Below are positions 34,319-43,387 of a stretch of DNA of 64,000 bases, piece after piece. Origin of the DNA: a virus; IMG/VR virus record IMGVR_UViG_3300017971_000224, positions 40,104-104,103 of that record; one strand, given 5' to 3'. How positions within the stretch are numbered: position 1 is the stretch's first letter; each line of letters begins with the position of its first letter. A model generated the notes under the pieces. The model did no database searches. It saw only the letters and a list, made by a program, of their open reading frames with translations, and had not been told where the DNA came from. The position numbers and the translations under genes are program-made.

Positions 34319-34552
34319 TCACCGTTGGCAGCTTTTGATGCAACGGTTCTTTTCATTGACGCACGCCTTCTTCGTGTTGATGTGGCTTCGCGACAGACAT
34401 GTCTCGTACTGTGCATCGCACTCGGCGATGCACTGGTACACGTTGCTTGTATCTGTGGTGGTCGTGCTTGCGTATGGTGAGGTATATCCACCAGGTGGCA
34501 CAGATATACATCCTATACAAAAAAACATTGTCACGATGATGATTTTCAACAT
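34319..34552 (-). CDS. lipoprotein, six-Cys type
   Basis: 77 residues after GGAGG. Signal peptide MLKIIIVTMFFCIGC, lipobox CIGC. The mature part has paired cysteines (CIAECDAQYETC...ACVNEKNRCIKSC), similar in layout to the lipoprotein at 53668. Confidence 0.8.
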   Translation of the reverse strand: MLKIIIVTMFFCIGCISVPPGGYTSPYASTTTTDTSNVYQCIAECDAQYETCLSRSHINTKKACVNEKNRCIKSCQR

Positions 34553-34560
34553 ATTGCCTC

Positions 34561-34836
34561 CTATAGTTCTACATATGGCAGCCATTCTGCCGGGACAGAA
34601 AAGTCTGTGGCTATGCCCATTACACCAACAGAGAAGTGGTGGTCCATGTCGCTGTCTGCCAACAGCATCCAGAAACCTTGTTCGTTTTGGACTTCGACAC
34701 GATCACCAAACAGGCGCCAGGCATGAGCTCGCATACCTTTGTTACCGTTGGTACCGAACACACCAATGGTTGCGCCCTTGCTGATAGCGGTTCGGATTGT
34801 GTCGTATTGTTTTTCTTCTTTGACGCTGAATAGCAT
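34561..34836 (-). CDS. hypothetical protein
   Basis: 91 residues behind GGAGGAATAA. A GIFGTNGNKGMR-like turn and VMGIATDFSVP; beta-rich. Unknown. Confidence 0.75.
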   Translation of the reverse strand: MLFSVKEEKQYDTIRTAISKGATIGVFGTNGNKGMRAHAWRLFGDRVEVQNEQGFWMLLADSDMDHHFSVGVMGIATDFSVPAEWLPYVEL

Positions 34837-34933
34837 TTATTCCTCCACCATCTATAATTACACGATAGCAAAAGATTCGTAGAATTTTTCTATGAATGTG
34901 ATGTAGAAAATTGGAGGCAGGATATCTGAGCGC

Positions 34934-35158
34934 TCATTCTCTCTCGTCGTACTCTTCTTTTGGATAGTCGCGCTCTCTCTTCTCATCAATGATGAGAGTG
35001 AGCCCACCATCCCTACGACGTGATGGAAACACAAGGCATTTCATCTCTGATAGATCAATTTCACATCGTGGTGCGCCCCATTCACCAATGTAGAACGGAG
35101 GCTTCTCGGGATCGTTTTTATCGATTTTCTTCAATGGGATTTCAATACGTCCAGACAT
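34934..35158 (-). CDS. hypothetical protein
   Basis: 74 residues; AAGGA upstream. Charged, with RIEIPLKKIDKND at the N-terminus and a basic/acidic C-terminus. Its promoter region at 35160-35300 includes the TGGTATATA box. Confidence 0.7.
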   Translation of the reverse strand: MSGRIEIPLKKIDKNDPEKPPFYIGEWGAPRCEIDLSEMKCLVFPSRRRDGGLTLIIDEKRERDYPKEEYDERE

Positions 35159-35225
35159 TGTGTTTCCTTTTCTCCTTTGACGTTGACATATAATATATCT
35201 GCTGAACCCTATAAAGGCGCACCTC

Positions 35226-35234
35226 TATATACCA
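35226..35234 (-). promoter_or_regulatory. TGGTATATA box
   Basis: Exact copy of the shared 9-mer, 67 bp upstream of the gene at 34934 and reading leftward. The rest of 35159-35308 shows no gene. Confidence 0.55.
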
Positions 35235-35308
35235 TAATTGGTGAAAGTTTTTGTGAATTTTTCAGGGTTGCCTAAAAGGCTAGGAATGGCGATACTTTGA
35301 CGGATTTT

Positions 35309-36637
35309 TTAGGCGCTTAAGGCACAAATGATCTTTGCGAACAGCTCGTCGCATGCATCTCGGTGCTCCACGCTGCCGTCCTCGAGACCACCGTCATGTG
35401 CCAGCTCATGCACGAGGGTGGAGATTAGCTGTTTGCGGTCTGTCAGCGTGCGTCTGGCGAGCTCAATGCGTCCATCACCCTGCCAGCGGCCGAGGATGGC
35501 GTCTGAGTAGAAGTCCACGATGTTGATCTCGTGGCCAGGGCAGTGCTCTTTCACCAGGTTCACAGCCCATTCGAAGCGCACCTGCTCCTCGGCCTCCAGC
35601 TCCATCAGGCTGTAGATGTGCTTGGCCTGTGTCTCCAGCTGCTGCTGCTTGCTCTCGTATGACCCCGTCTCCTTTTCTATGACAGCTTTCAGCGTGCGGC
35701 CCACAGCCACACCCTTGATACCATAGTGCTTGGCGTCCATGGTCTCGACACTGCTCGACACAGGAACGGCCTCGTCGCCGTGCTTCTCGGTGAAGATCTT
35801 GGCCATGGCCGTGGAGATGGTGCTGTTCGTGTACAGGTTATCGCGAACTGCACGCCCCTCTTCCCATTCATCATTCTGAAGCAGCTGCCAGATGTCTTCG
35901 GTCTTCACCATCTTGCGGGACAGAGCCTTGTTCAGCACTTTGGTGATCGCGTACTTCAAGGACCAGGGATCGGCCAGTCGACGGTCACGATCCAAGTCCA
36001 CATCGTCCAGGTCGTAGCCGTAGAAGTAGCGACCAGGCAACCGACCAACGTACACACCCTTGACGTACAGCACGCCAACCTTGTCCTCTGCCGTCAGGAT
36101 CCTGTCATAGTCCAGGTCGATCATGTCGGCCTTCTTGATCTTCGACAGGAAGAGACAACGTTCCTTGATCTCGTCCCAGTCCTCTTTGCCCAGCCCAATG
36201 ACATCGACCTGGATCGCATTGCGGTATTTGACGGGTGAGCACTCCACCTTCAGGACCTCAGCCCCGAACTGGTCGCTGTGCTCGATGTGCGGGATCCACT
36301 GCTCGGCCCCAGACCGGCAACGCACGGTGAAACCCATGCGGCTGAGAACCAACCACGCCAGCTTGAAGCCCTCACCGAACTTGCCACGCTGCCGGTTGTC
36401 TTCGGCCTTGGACGTGGTGCCCATGAGCAGAGTCTCGCGGTCGATGACCACACCTTGGTTCACGATGCGCAGCATCGGCTCCTTGGTGTTGGTAATGTAG
36501 TTGACCTCCATGTCCCGGCCGATGTCGTGAGCGTCCTGGGCGTTCTGCAGGAGCTCCCTGATGGCCTCCCACGCGCCCCAGTTGCGCACGTAGCCAGGGT
36601 TCAAGGTGAGCTCGAGAGTGGTTCTGGTGGCGCGCAT
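35309..36637 (-). CDS. GHKL ATPase with C-terminal HExxH domain
   Basis: 442 residues. N-terminal HSP90/MutL-type ATPase: AIRELLQNAQDAHD (N box), IVNQG, and GKFGEGFKLAWLVL (G2 box). The C-terminus has VHELAHDGGLEDGSVEHRDACDELF, a zinc-protease-like HExxH with a downstream His. The combination in one phage protein is unusual; it could process or remodel another protein. ATPase assignment is firm, the peptidase part tentative. Confidence 0.8.
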   Translation of the reverse strand: MRATRTTLELTLNPGYVRNWGAWEAIRELLQNAQDAHDIGRDMEVNYITNTKEPMLRIVNQGVVIDRETLLMGTTSKAEDNRQRGKFGEGFKLAWLVLSRMGFTVRCRSGAEQWIPHIEHSDQFGAEVLKVECSPVKYRNAIQVDVIGLGKEDWDEIKERCLFLSKIKKADMIDLDYDRILTAEDKVGVLYVKGVYVGRLPGRYFYGYDLDDVDLDRDRRLADPWSLKYAITKVLNKALSRKMVKTEDIWQLLQNDEWEEGRAVRDNLYTNSTISTAMAKIFTEKHGDEAVPVSSSVETMDAKHYGIKGVAVGRTLKAVIEKETGSYESKQQQLETQAKHIYSLMELEAEEQVRFEWAVNLVKEHCPGHEINIVDFYSDAILGRWQGDGRIELARRTLTDRKQLISTLVHELAHDGGLEDGSVEHRDACDELFAKIICALSA

Positions 36638-36691
36638 ATCGTCTCCTATTGAGTCACACGTGGTTTGTATTCACACATTGTTGTTGTGGTT

Positions 36692-37150
36692 CTATTTGTC
36701 CTTGGGTCCGGTGATGAAGTACTTCATCGTTCTCTTCTCGCCCTTGCTCTGGACCTGCCCGGCCTTCTTCAACGCGGCAATGGCGATGCTGATGTACTTG
36801 CTGGCCTCCCCCAAATGTTCGCCGATCTCGCTCACGCTCATCTCAGCACCGCTTTCACGCAGCACCTTGAGGATGTTGCGCTTGAGGACCTTGGGTTCAC
36901 TGTGACGCTGCTCGCCGTTGACGCCGAACAGTTCCTTGAGTGTCATCTCCTGGACGTACTCCGTCACGCCTTTGTCGTCGAGCATGCCCAGGAAGTCGCT
37001 GAATGCCATGTCCGGTGTCATGTCGCTGATCTGCTCCTTGATCACGGGCCCGACGCCGTACAGCTCAATGAACTTCTTCAGCATCCCCTCGTTGGTCAAT
37101 TGCCCCGTGGCCTTCTCGTTCTTGCTCTTGTTACTGATCTTTTTGCTCAT
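36692..37150 (-). CDS. winged-helix regulator
   Basis: 152 residues from ATG 37150 with GAGGAG; a longer frame exists without one. The C-terminal winged helix (KRNILKVLRESGAEMSVSEIGEHLGEASKYISIAIAALKKAG) is clear. N-terminal helices may dimerise. Probably a transcription regulator for the nearby GC-rich gene block. Confidence 0.8.
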   Translation of the reverse strand: MSKKISNKSKNEKATGQLTNEGMLKKFIELYGVGPVIKEQISDMTPDMAFSDFLGMLDDKGVTEYVQEMTLKELFGVNGEQRHSEPKVLKRNILKVLRESGAEMSVSEIGEHLGEASKYISIAIAALKKAGQVQSKGEKRTMKYFITGPKDK

Positions 37151-37291
37151 CTTTTTCTCCTCTTTTATCAGAGCGTTGTTTGTAATCAGTATATCATCGA
37201 ACATCAAAGCATTTTGCTATTTTCATTTTATTCAATCGCTATGTCAATTAAAAACAGCATAACTTTGACAGAATTCTATGACCTTTTATCT

Positions 37292-37864
37292 TTATATTAT
37301 TACGTACGATATATGCGAATTGTAGCCAATGTCTTGCGGTCCAAATTCCTTCGCGGTTGTCAGTGTTGAATTGAACAGGTCGTTGGTGGCCATTTTTTTT
37401 CGGAGCTGTTTTTCAACACCGCTCCACCACCTACCACCCTGGGCTCCTGTGGCTATCAACGCCTGGCACAGGGCGATCGACTGGCGGTAGGCCGTGGTGA
37501 GGTCAGGACATTCTGTGCCTGGTGTCGTGACGCAGGCAATGCCCTTTTGTCCGGGCCTGGAGAACACACGCACGCCGTCGACTACCAGGTCTACCTGTTT
37601 GGAGTACGGGGTTCTGAGGCAAACCACAGCGCCGTGATGCGAGCCCTCGTGGTGCTTGGTGATCTGAATTGCGCCATGGCAGCGCTCCCAGCTCGGCACG
37701 AGGTTGGCGTTGTGCTTCATGCCCACTACCCGGCATCCGTCCAGCTCGGCAAAGGCCTGGACCAGCGGCAGCACGCCCAGAGGGTACTCAGCACCTGTGT
37801 CACGGTCGCCAAACGTGGCCTCGATTTTGGTGCCCTGCTTGGTTTGTAGCTGGTACCGGTACAT
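37292..37864 (-). CDS. hypothetical protein
   Basis: 190 residues from ATG 37864 with GGAGG; upstream frame is an artefact. No recognised fold; conserved-looking HGAIQITKHHEG and TTPGTECPD segments. Confidence 0.72.
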   Translation of the reverse strand: MYRYQLQTKQGTKIEATFGDRDTGAEYPLGVLPLVQAFAELDGCRVVGMKHNANLVPSWERCHGAIQITKHHEGSHHGAVVCLRTPYSKQVDLVVDGVRVFSRPGQKGIACVTTPGTECPDLTTAYRQSIALCQALIATGAQGGRWWSGVEKQLRKKMATNDLFNSTLTTAKEFGPQDIGYNSHISYVII

Positions 37865-37874
37865 GACATCCTCC

Positions 37875-38234
37875 CTAGAACAGGTCGTAGAGCAGGCCGT
37901 GGACGTAACCGTAGGGCTCGCAGTTGTAGCGCTCTGCGATGTACCGCCAGATGATGTCCTGCGACACGCCACGCGGCTCGGTGTCGCCAGCCCCAAGGTC
38001 GCTGTTGCCCGGCTTGCGGCGGGCGGTCTGGATGACGTAGAACGCGGCCTCCACGGCCGTGGTCAGCTCGTTGCCCGCCGCGAACTCCTCGTCCAGCAGA
38101 CGCAGCGCCTTGCACGCGGCCTTGCTCAGCCGGTGTGCTGCGAGGCCAGCACCCTTCATGTGGGTGTAGAGCTGCCAGTCATCGGCCTTCATCTTCATGA
38201 TCTTCTCTTCGTGCTGCTGTCGGATCTTGTTCAT
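37875..38234 (-). CDS. hypothetical helical protein
   Basis: 119 residues, AGGAGA ribosome site. Helix-rich, with AFYVIQTARRKPG and IAERYNCEPYGYVHGLL. Unknown function. Confidence 0.72.
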   Translation of the reverse strand: MNKIRQQHEEKIMKMKADDWQLYTHMKGAGLAAHRLSKAACKALRLLDEEFAAGNELTTAVEAAFYVIQTARRKPGNSDLGAGDTEPRGVSQDIIWRYIAERYNCEPYGYVHGLLYDLF

Positions 38235-38308
38235 GGTGTTTCTCCTAAAACTTTGGTGGTTTTTTCGTGCCCTTTAAGGGGGCGGCGGTTGTCCACCGCC
38301 CCCAGGTT

Positions 38309-40738
38309 TTACTTCAACATCTCTCGGATGATGCCCAGCGCCACGTCCGTCTCGTTGACCACGGACACACCGTCCACGACCTCACCGAACACCGCGCGCT
38401 TGGCCTCGATCATGCTGGCCAGGTACGTGTCGATCGAACCCATCATGTCCAGGTACTCGACGAACACCGGCGCGGTCTGGCCGATCCTGTGCAGCCTGTC
38501 CTCGGCCTGCGCCAGGTCAGCGGGGCGCCAGGTGCGCTCGACGAACAGCGCGTTCTGGCAGCGGTCCTGGAGGCCGTCAGTGCCGGTGCCAGCGGCCATG
38601 ATGCTGAGCACTGCCACTCGAGCCTGGCCAGTCCTGAAGGTGTCCACGGCAGCCTGGCGCTGGTCGCTGGTGTCGCCACCGAGGATGCTCACGACCTCGT
38701 GCCCGGCCTCGCGCAGTCCCTTGGCCATGGCGGTCAGCACGCTGCGATGGTGGGCGAAGATCACAAGCTGCTCGTCCTCGCGGCTGGCCAAGAAGTCAGC
38801 GGCGTGGGCCACAGCCTGCTCGGTCTTGGCCTCAGCAGCCAGGCGTCGCAGTGTGGTCAGGCGGGCGATGGCCTCGGCACGCTGGGCTTTGGCCAGCTTG
38901 TCACCACCTTGTGCAGCGGCCCAGGACAGGAAGTCGCTGGCAGCCTGGCTGTACTCACGGCGGTCAGCGGCCTTGACCTCGATGTTGGTGCAGGTCACGG
39001 TCTTGGCCGGCAGGTCCTCGAGCACCTCGGACTTGCGCCTGCGGACCATGTAGTGACCGATCAGCTGGTCGTGGAGGCGATCGGCATTGCTCACGCCCGT
39101 GAAGTCCCAGCCCCAGCGCCCACGGTGCCCGGCGCAGAACTCGATCCCGAAGTTGAAGAAGGACTTCCACACCACGGGGTCGCAGATGTTCAGCTGGTGC
39201 CAGAGCTCTTTCGGGCGGTTCAACATGGGAGTGCCGGTGAGCAGCATGCGCTTGGTGACGGTCTTGGCGATGGCGTTGCACGCCTTGCTCCGTGCGCTCT
39301 TGCTGTTCATGACATAGTGGCTCTCGTCGAGCACGAGGGTGGAGAAGCCCGCGGCGCACAACACGTCTTGGTGGCGGCGCAGCAGGTCGTAGTTGATGAC
39401 CACGACGTCGGCAGCCTTGCAATTTTCGGTAGTCATACTGTCGCTTTTGTTGGTTTTGCGGCCCTCGACCACCTCGAAGATCTTGTTGCCGTCGACAACG
39501 GCGATCTTGTGGGTGACGCCGTTGTTGAGCCAGGTGTTGACCTGGCGCGCCCAGTTGAGTTTGACGTTGGCCGGGACCACGATGAGCGCCGGGAGGCGGC
39601 TTGCGTCGCGGCTGAGGTACGCCAGGGCCTGCACGGTCTTGCCAAGGCCCATGTCGTCGGCCACGATGGCCCCGAACTTCTCGCCCTGCCGCTCCAGGAA
39701 CCGGACGCCGGCACTCTGGAAGGGGTAGAGCCGGCCACCGGGCAGCTCGATGGCCTCGTCAGCCTCGACGTTGGTGGCCCGTGCCAGGCGCTTGGCGTCG
39801 GCCTCGCGCTCCTCGCGCCCTTCGAGCTCAGGGGCCCACCGCACGTCCTCGCCGTACATGTCCTTGATGATGGCCACGGCCTCGTCCCAGCTCGGGCGAG
39901 TGACCCACCACGCCTTGGTCTGGGGGTCGAAGCGGCGATGGCCGCGGGGCAGGGCCTTGATGCGGGCCACCAGCGTGGGGTTGTACGGCGCCTTGATGCC
40001 CAGCTCGCTGCCGCGCACCTTGGTCAGACAGGTGGGCTCGTTGTTCTCGGGCTTGGCCTTGGGCGTGGCCTCGGTGGTCGCAGGCGCCTGCTCGGTCTGC
40101 TCGACCAGCTCACGGGCCTCGCGGCTGAAGGTGGCCTTGGGGAAGTTCTCAGCGATCATGGCGAAGACCTGCTTGGCGATGGCTGGCTTGGTCGCGAACT
40201 CGTTGCGCTTCTCGGCCCGGTTGAAGAACCGGGTGGGGATCGCCCGGAACTTGTCGAGCAGCTCGGGGCAGTAGCTGGTCTTGACGGCGAGGCGCTTGCC
40301 GTACTTGCCTGCGTCCACGACGCTGACGGCGGCCTTGCGCGCGCCCTGGTCATGACCCTTGATGCGAAGGTTGGCACCGGCGATGGCCGCGCTGTTCCGG
40401 AGGCCGAGGGCCACAAGGGCGTCGCAAGCGGCTGTGGCCTGCTCAGGGGCGAGACCCTGGCACAGGGCCTGGAGGATGGCGTTGCCCGCCTTGTTCAGGC
40501 CGGCGTCGAGGGAGATGGTGAGACCGGCTCGGGCACAGGCCTCGTCAAAGGCCACGGGGTCAGCCGCGCCGTTGACCTGGTCGAGGACGTAGCGGTAGGT
40601 CTGGGCGCACCACGGCCCCATCCCGCGCTCGGCGCTCTCGGGCACGAAGAGCGGCTCACCACACACGACGCAGTTGCCCAGCTGGCGGCGCTCCAGCTCC
40701 ACGTTCACGCTGTTGTTGTCCTTGGTGGTCTTACACAT
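38309..40738 (-). CDS. SNF2-family helicase (SMARCAL1-like)
   Basis: 809 residues. N-terminal CVVCGEPL/CAQTYRYV zinc module, a HARP-like segment (RRFDPQTKAWWVTRP), then SF2 motifs: DDMGLGKTVQ (I), VVPANVKLNW (Ia), LDESHYV (II), LTGTPMLN (III), and the C-terminal lobe ending AEDRLHRIGQ (VI). Such annealing helicases act at replication forks; a phage copy fits the repair module. The 859-residue frame on the other strand is a GC-composition shadow. Confidence 0.92.
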   Translation of the reverse strand: MCKTTKDNNSVNVELERRQLGNCVVCGEPLFVPESAERGMGPWCAQTYRYVLDQVNGAADPVAFDEACARAGLTISLDAGLNKAGNAILQALCQGLAPEQATAACDALVALGLRNSAAIAGANLRIKGHDQGARKAAVSVVDAGKYGKRLAVKTSYCPELLDKFRAIPTRFFNRAEKRNEFATKPAIAKQVFAMIAENFPKATFSREARELVEQTEQAPATTEATPKAKPENNEPTCLTKVRGSELGIKAPYNPTLVARIKALPRGHRRFDPQTKAWWVTRPSWDEAVAIIKDMYGEDVRWAPELEGREEREADAKRLARATNVEADEAIELPGGRLYPFQSAGVRFLERQGEKFGAIVADDMGLGKTVQALAYLSRDASRLPALIVVPANVKLNWARQVNTWLNNGVTHKIAVVDGNKIFEVVEGRKTNKSDSMTTENCKAADVVVINYDLLRRHQDVLCAAGFSTLVLDESHYVMNSKSARSKACNAIAKTVTKRMLLTGTPMLNRPKELWHQLNICDPVVWKSFFNFGIEFCAGHRGRWGWDFTGVSNADRLHDQLIGHYMVRRRKSEVLEDLPAKTVTCTNIEVKAADRREYSQAASDFLSWAAAQGGDKLAKAQRAEAIARLTTLRRLAAEAKTEQAVAHAADFLASREDEQLVIFAHHRSVLTAMAKGLREAGHEVVSILGGDTSDQRQAAVDTFRTGQARVAVLSIMAAGTGTDGLQDRCQNALFVERTWRPADLAQAEDRLHRIGQTAPVFVEYLDMMGSIDTYLASMIEAKRAVFGEVVDGVSVVNETDVALGIIREMLK

Positions 40739-40996
40739 GATGTTGCCCTCGTTGGTTTGAGTTCTCGACGTGATGTCATCGTCTCAAAAAATGCTGATTT
40801 AATCAAACTTTATTTTCTTTATTTTACAACAACAAGTTTTTATTGAATTTATTGGAAATCAAGATGAGTACTGCATTGAGACGATCTTCATTGGCAGCCA
40901 CATCTCGAGCTATGCCAGCCATACAGTAGGCTATATTAGCCACGAACCAGGGCTTTGAAATTATTAGTGTTTTTAGCTTTATGCTAGGCTAGGAGA
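40739..40996. other. AT-rich promoter region with 13-bp GGCTA palindrome
   Basis: No gene. The AT-rich segment resembles the region at 43320-43380 (AAATAAAGAAAA, then TTGAT-AAAT-AGC). GGCTATATTAGCC (40929-40941) is a perfect 13-bp palindrome. Confidence 0.55.
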
Positions 40997-41299
40997 TCAG
41001 GCAGGAACGTGGACCCAGATGAAGCCGTGGCAGTGGCGGCAGCCGTACACGTACATGTCGCCGTCCAGGGCCAGGACCTCGACACCGGTGCTCTCTGCGT
41101 GGCAGCGGGCGCAGCTCACGTCGCACACGAAGCGGTGCAGCACGCGCACTTTCTCATCGGTGTCCGGGCGCCGCACCCAGTCCGGGCGCTGCTGGGGGTT
41201 GACGAGCAGCACGCCCCGGCCCTCGGGCAGGTCCTCGAGCACCTCGCAGAACGAACCCAGTGCGTCTCCAGGCATCTTGCTTTTCCAATAGGTATCCAT
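40997..41299 (-). CDS. zinc-ribbon protein
   Basis: 100 residues. CARCHAESTG and CRHCHGFI cysteine pairs in the C-terminal half; N-terminal half unknown. Confidence 0.72.
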   Translation of the reverse strand: MDTYWKSKMPGDALGSFCEVLEDLPEGRGVLLVNPQQRPDWVRRPDTDEKVRVLHRFVCDVSCARCHAESTGVEVLALDGDMYVYGCRHCHGFIWVHVPA

Positions 41300-41343
41300 C
41301 GTTCTGACCTCCGTTTGCCCAGCACAGGGCAGCCTGCTAAGCC

Positions 41344-41814
41344 TCAGCTACAGTCTGGGCACAAGTGCCGTTTGACTTCTCGCACTGCGCCGTCTTGTTG
41401 TTGCATCATCAATACTGGTATGCAGTCTGTTCTCCATTTCCCGCAGTTCCAGCAGCACTTGAGCCCGTGGTATCGGATGATCGACAGATAAAGAATGCCC
41501 GCAGCTCGCCACGGGTCATTGCCCAGCGGGTGTTGTTGTAGATCGGGGTCTGCTGCTTCGATCTCCACTTGCTCTTGAGCCACTACCCATCCAGCGCCAA
41601 GTGCCACGGGCAGCCCTTTGTAGTCGCCGGCCACCTGCTTGCACACTTCCCAGCACCTGTTGAGTGTGGGCAGCCGCTCGTACCACACCGGGTGCTTGTC
41701 TTCGAGCTCTTGAGCGGTGAGGAGGGCACACTCGGCACAGCACGCACGCGCACTTGTCAGCCCGTCATAGTCGTGTTGCTCTATTTCGTTGCCACAGATT
41801 GGACAGCGCTTCAT
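41344..41814 (-). CDS. Cys-rich hypothetical protein with two zinc knuckles
   Basis: 156 residues. An N-terminal ribbon (CPICGNEI, CCAEC) and a C-terminal Cys cluster (CCWNCGKWRTDC, CPDCS). Unknown function. Confidence 0.72.
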   Translation of the reverse strand: MKRCPICGNEIEQHDYDGLTSARACCAECALLTAQELEDKHPVWYERLPTLNRCWEVCKQVAGDYKGLPVALGAGWVVAQEQVEIEAADPDLQQHPLGNDPWRAAGILYLSIIRYHGLKCCWNCGKWRTDCIPVLMMQQQDGAVREVKRHLCPDCS

Positions 41815-42005
41815 GGTTGATCCTCCTCGGTCAGGGGTGGGTGCAGGTGACAGTCCTCACCATGCACCGGGCACGTGGTGTGGAACCTGGCCTGCTCGGC
41901 GCCGCACACCTGGCACACCCAGCGCCCCACGTCATCGAGGCGCATCCCGCGCAGGCCTCGGGGATCGTCGCACGTGCAGTTCCAGCAGTAGCCATTGGCA
42001 GTCAT
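41811..42005 (-). CDS. small Cys-rich protein
   Basis: 64 residues from ATG 42005. Clusters CWNCTCDD and CQVCGAEQ, then CPVHGEDC; likely zinc or Fe-S binding. Overlaps the previous start by ATGA. Confidence 0.7.
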   Translation of the reverse strand: MTANGYCWNCTCDDPRGLRGMRLDDVGRWVCQVCGAEQARFHTTCPVHGEDCHLHPPLTEEDQP

Positions 42006-42190
42006 CGGTTCTGCCCCCAGACCTCGGGCAGGAACCCGCCCTTGCACAGCCAGCCGTGCAGCGCGTCGAGGTGGTTGACCAGTTCGATCACCTCGTAGTC
42101 GTAGCACCCGCCCTTCGAGTCGCAGCCGTCACGCTCGGCGATGTCCACACAGATCTGCAGGATCTCTTTGAGACAGGCGTTGGGGTCCAT
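42002..42190 (-). CDS. hypothetical protein
   Basis: 62 residues from ATG 42190 with AGGACA. Helical; CGGCYD-like Cys motif (DGCDSKGGCYDYE). Confidence 0.68.
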   Translation of the reverse strand: MDPNACLKEILQICVDIAERDGCDSKGGCYDYEVIELVNHLDALHGWLCKGGFLPEVWGQNR

Positions 42191-42209
42191 CACTTGTCCT
42201 TTCTTGTTG

Positions 42210-42416
42210 TCATGACGCCACCACTCTTTGCACCGACCGGACACCAGCGTAGAAAAACGTGGTGCCGCTTGGTCTGCGCACGTGGACCTTCACAGTGTTC
42301 TCACCGTAGTCCTCGACGCGCAGCACATAGTCGATGTTCTCAGGCTTGCTGCCATCGCCCCACACCACACGGTCACCGGGCACGAGGTCAACGGTCTTTT
42401 TCTCGATGGTCTCCAT
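42210..42416 (-). CDS. hypothetical beta-barrel-like protein
   Basis: 68 residues after GGGAGAG. DLVPGDRVVWGD and VKVHVRRPSG suggest a small SH3/OB-like barrel. Unknown. Confidence 0.68.
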   Translation of the reverse strand: METIEKKTVDLVPGDRVVWGDGSKPENIDYVLRVEDYGENTVKVHVRRPSGTTFFYAGVRSVQRVVAS

Positions 42417-42424
42417 GTTCTCTC

Positions 42425-42444
42425 CCTAGCCCAGCGATGGGCTA
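42425..42444 (-). repeat. TAGCCC...GGGCTA palindrome
   Basis: TAGCCC-N6-GGGCTA; its right arm contains the stop codon of the gene at 42442. One of the dispersed family. Confidence 0.6.
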
Positions 42445-42672
42445 GTACAGTATCACTCCCATGCTCAGCTCTTCGCAGTGCCGGGGCGCGTCCTCCAGCT
42501 CCAGGCCCAGGCGACCAGCGGCCCAGCCCACCTCGACCATGACATCCTCGCCGCAGGCCAATGCCGGGCAGGGCTCAGCCATCCCCCGTCTGCTGTACTC
42601 TGGCAGGACCTCCACCTTGATGTTGAGCTTGTGGAGCTCGGTGGCGATCTTCATTGCCTGGTACAGGGTCAT
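42442..42672 (-). CDS. hypothetical protein, paralogue of 45150
   Basis: 76 residues. Shares MTL-QA-KI at the N-terminus, a YS-R-M motif, EVGWA-G-LG and a G-V-LY ending with the protein at 45150. Both lie in the same block; probable duplication. Confidence 0.72.
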   Translation of the reverse strand: MTLYQAMKIATELHKLNIKVEVLPEYSRRGMAEPCPALACGEDVMVEVGWAAGRLGLELEDAPRHCEELSMGVILY

Positions 42673-42705
42673 GCTGAGTCTCCCTCGTTGTAGCCCATCA
42701 CTGGG

Positions 42706-43083
42706 CTAGTAGTAGTCGTCGGGATCGGGCGCCTGGTCCCAGGCGCACTCCATCAGCTCATCCAGCTCCACGGCACAGACCTCGCCGTCGGCCCACTTCA
42801 CCACCACGATGTCGACGTGCAGCGCGCGGTACTCGCCGGGCTTGCCGTAGACGGACGAGAGCTTGATCATGGTGTCCTGGTCCATGTCCAGGATCTCGTG
42901 GGTTTCGCACTCGACGTCGTACACCTCGAAGTCTCCACCCTCTTCGGGGTGGCAGTCCTCGGGTGGCCCCCAGATCTTGGCGGGGATCACGGGTGTGGCG
43001 TAGGCCTCGAAGCGCAGGGTGCGCTCACCATGCCGGGGGCCAGTGACGATCTCGTGGTGGTACTCGAAAAAGATGGTGCTCAT
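42706..43083 (-). CDS. hypothetical acidic protein
   Basis: 125 residues, strongly acidic, HHEIVTGPRHGERTLRF near the N-terminus and DPDDYY at the end. Its TAG stop forms part of the TAGCCC...GGGCTA palindrome at 42690. Unknown function. Confidence 0.72.
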   Translation of the reverse strand: MSTIFFEYHHEIVTGPRHGERTLRFEAYATPVIPAKIWGPPEDCHPEEGGDFEVYDVECETHEILDMDQDTMIKLSSVYGKPGEYRALHVDIVVVKWADGEVCAVELDELMECAWDQAPDPDDYY

Positions 43084-43084
43084 G

Positions 43085-43300
43085 TCAGCTCTCCTCTCGC
43101 TGGATCCCGGTCAGGTTGCGCAGACGACGGACCTGTGCGACAGACACCAGGCCCAGCTGCTCGGCGACCTCTACCTCGCTCAGACTACAGTCGGACAGCA
43201 GCGCGTTGCGCAGGCGCTGGCGCTCGCGCTCCGCCAGGTACTGATCGGCGGCGCTGATCGCCTCGCGTGCTTTCTGCTGCCATCTTTCGTAGTCTGTCAT
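43085..43300 (-). CDS. small HTH protein
   Basis: 71 residues, LSEVEVAEQLGLVSVAQVRRLRNLTG as an HTH. Possible regulator. Confidence 0.68.
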   Translation of the reverse strand: MTDYERWQQKAREAISAADQYLAERERQRLRNALLSDCSLSEVEVAEQLGLVSVAQVRRLRNLTGIQREES

Positions 43301-43387
43301 TGATCGTCCTCCAGCTTTCCATTATGCACGAAACGCTTATTTCATCAACATTTCTTTTCTTTATTTCATAACGTGTTGATATCTAGC
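43301..43387 (-). promoter_or_regulatory. AT-rich promoter region
   Basis: Leftward TTGATG, 16-bp spacer, CATAAT with an A-tract upstream; similar to 40739-40850. Confidence 0.5.

Noticed and set aside
38267-40846. 859-residue ORF opposite the SNF2 gene
   Set aside because: Opposes clear helicase motifs; GC-rich codon bias opens the antisense frame.
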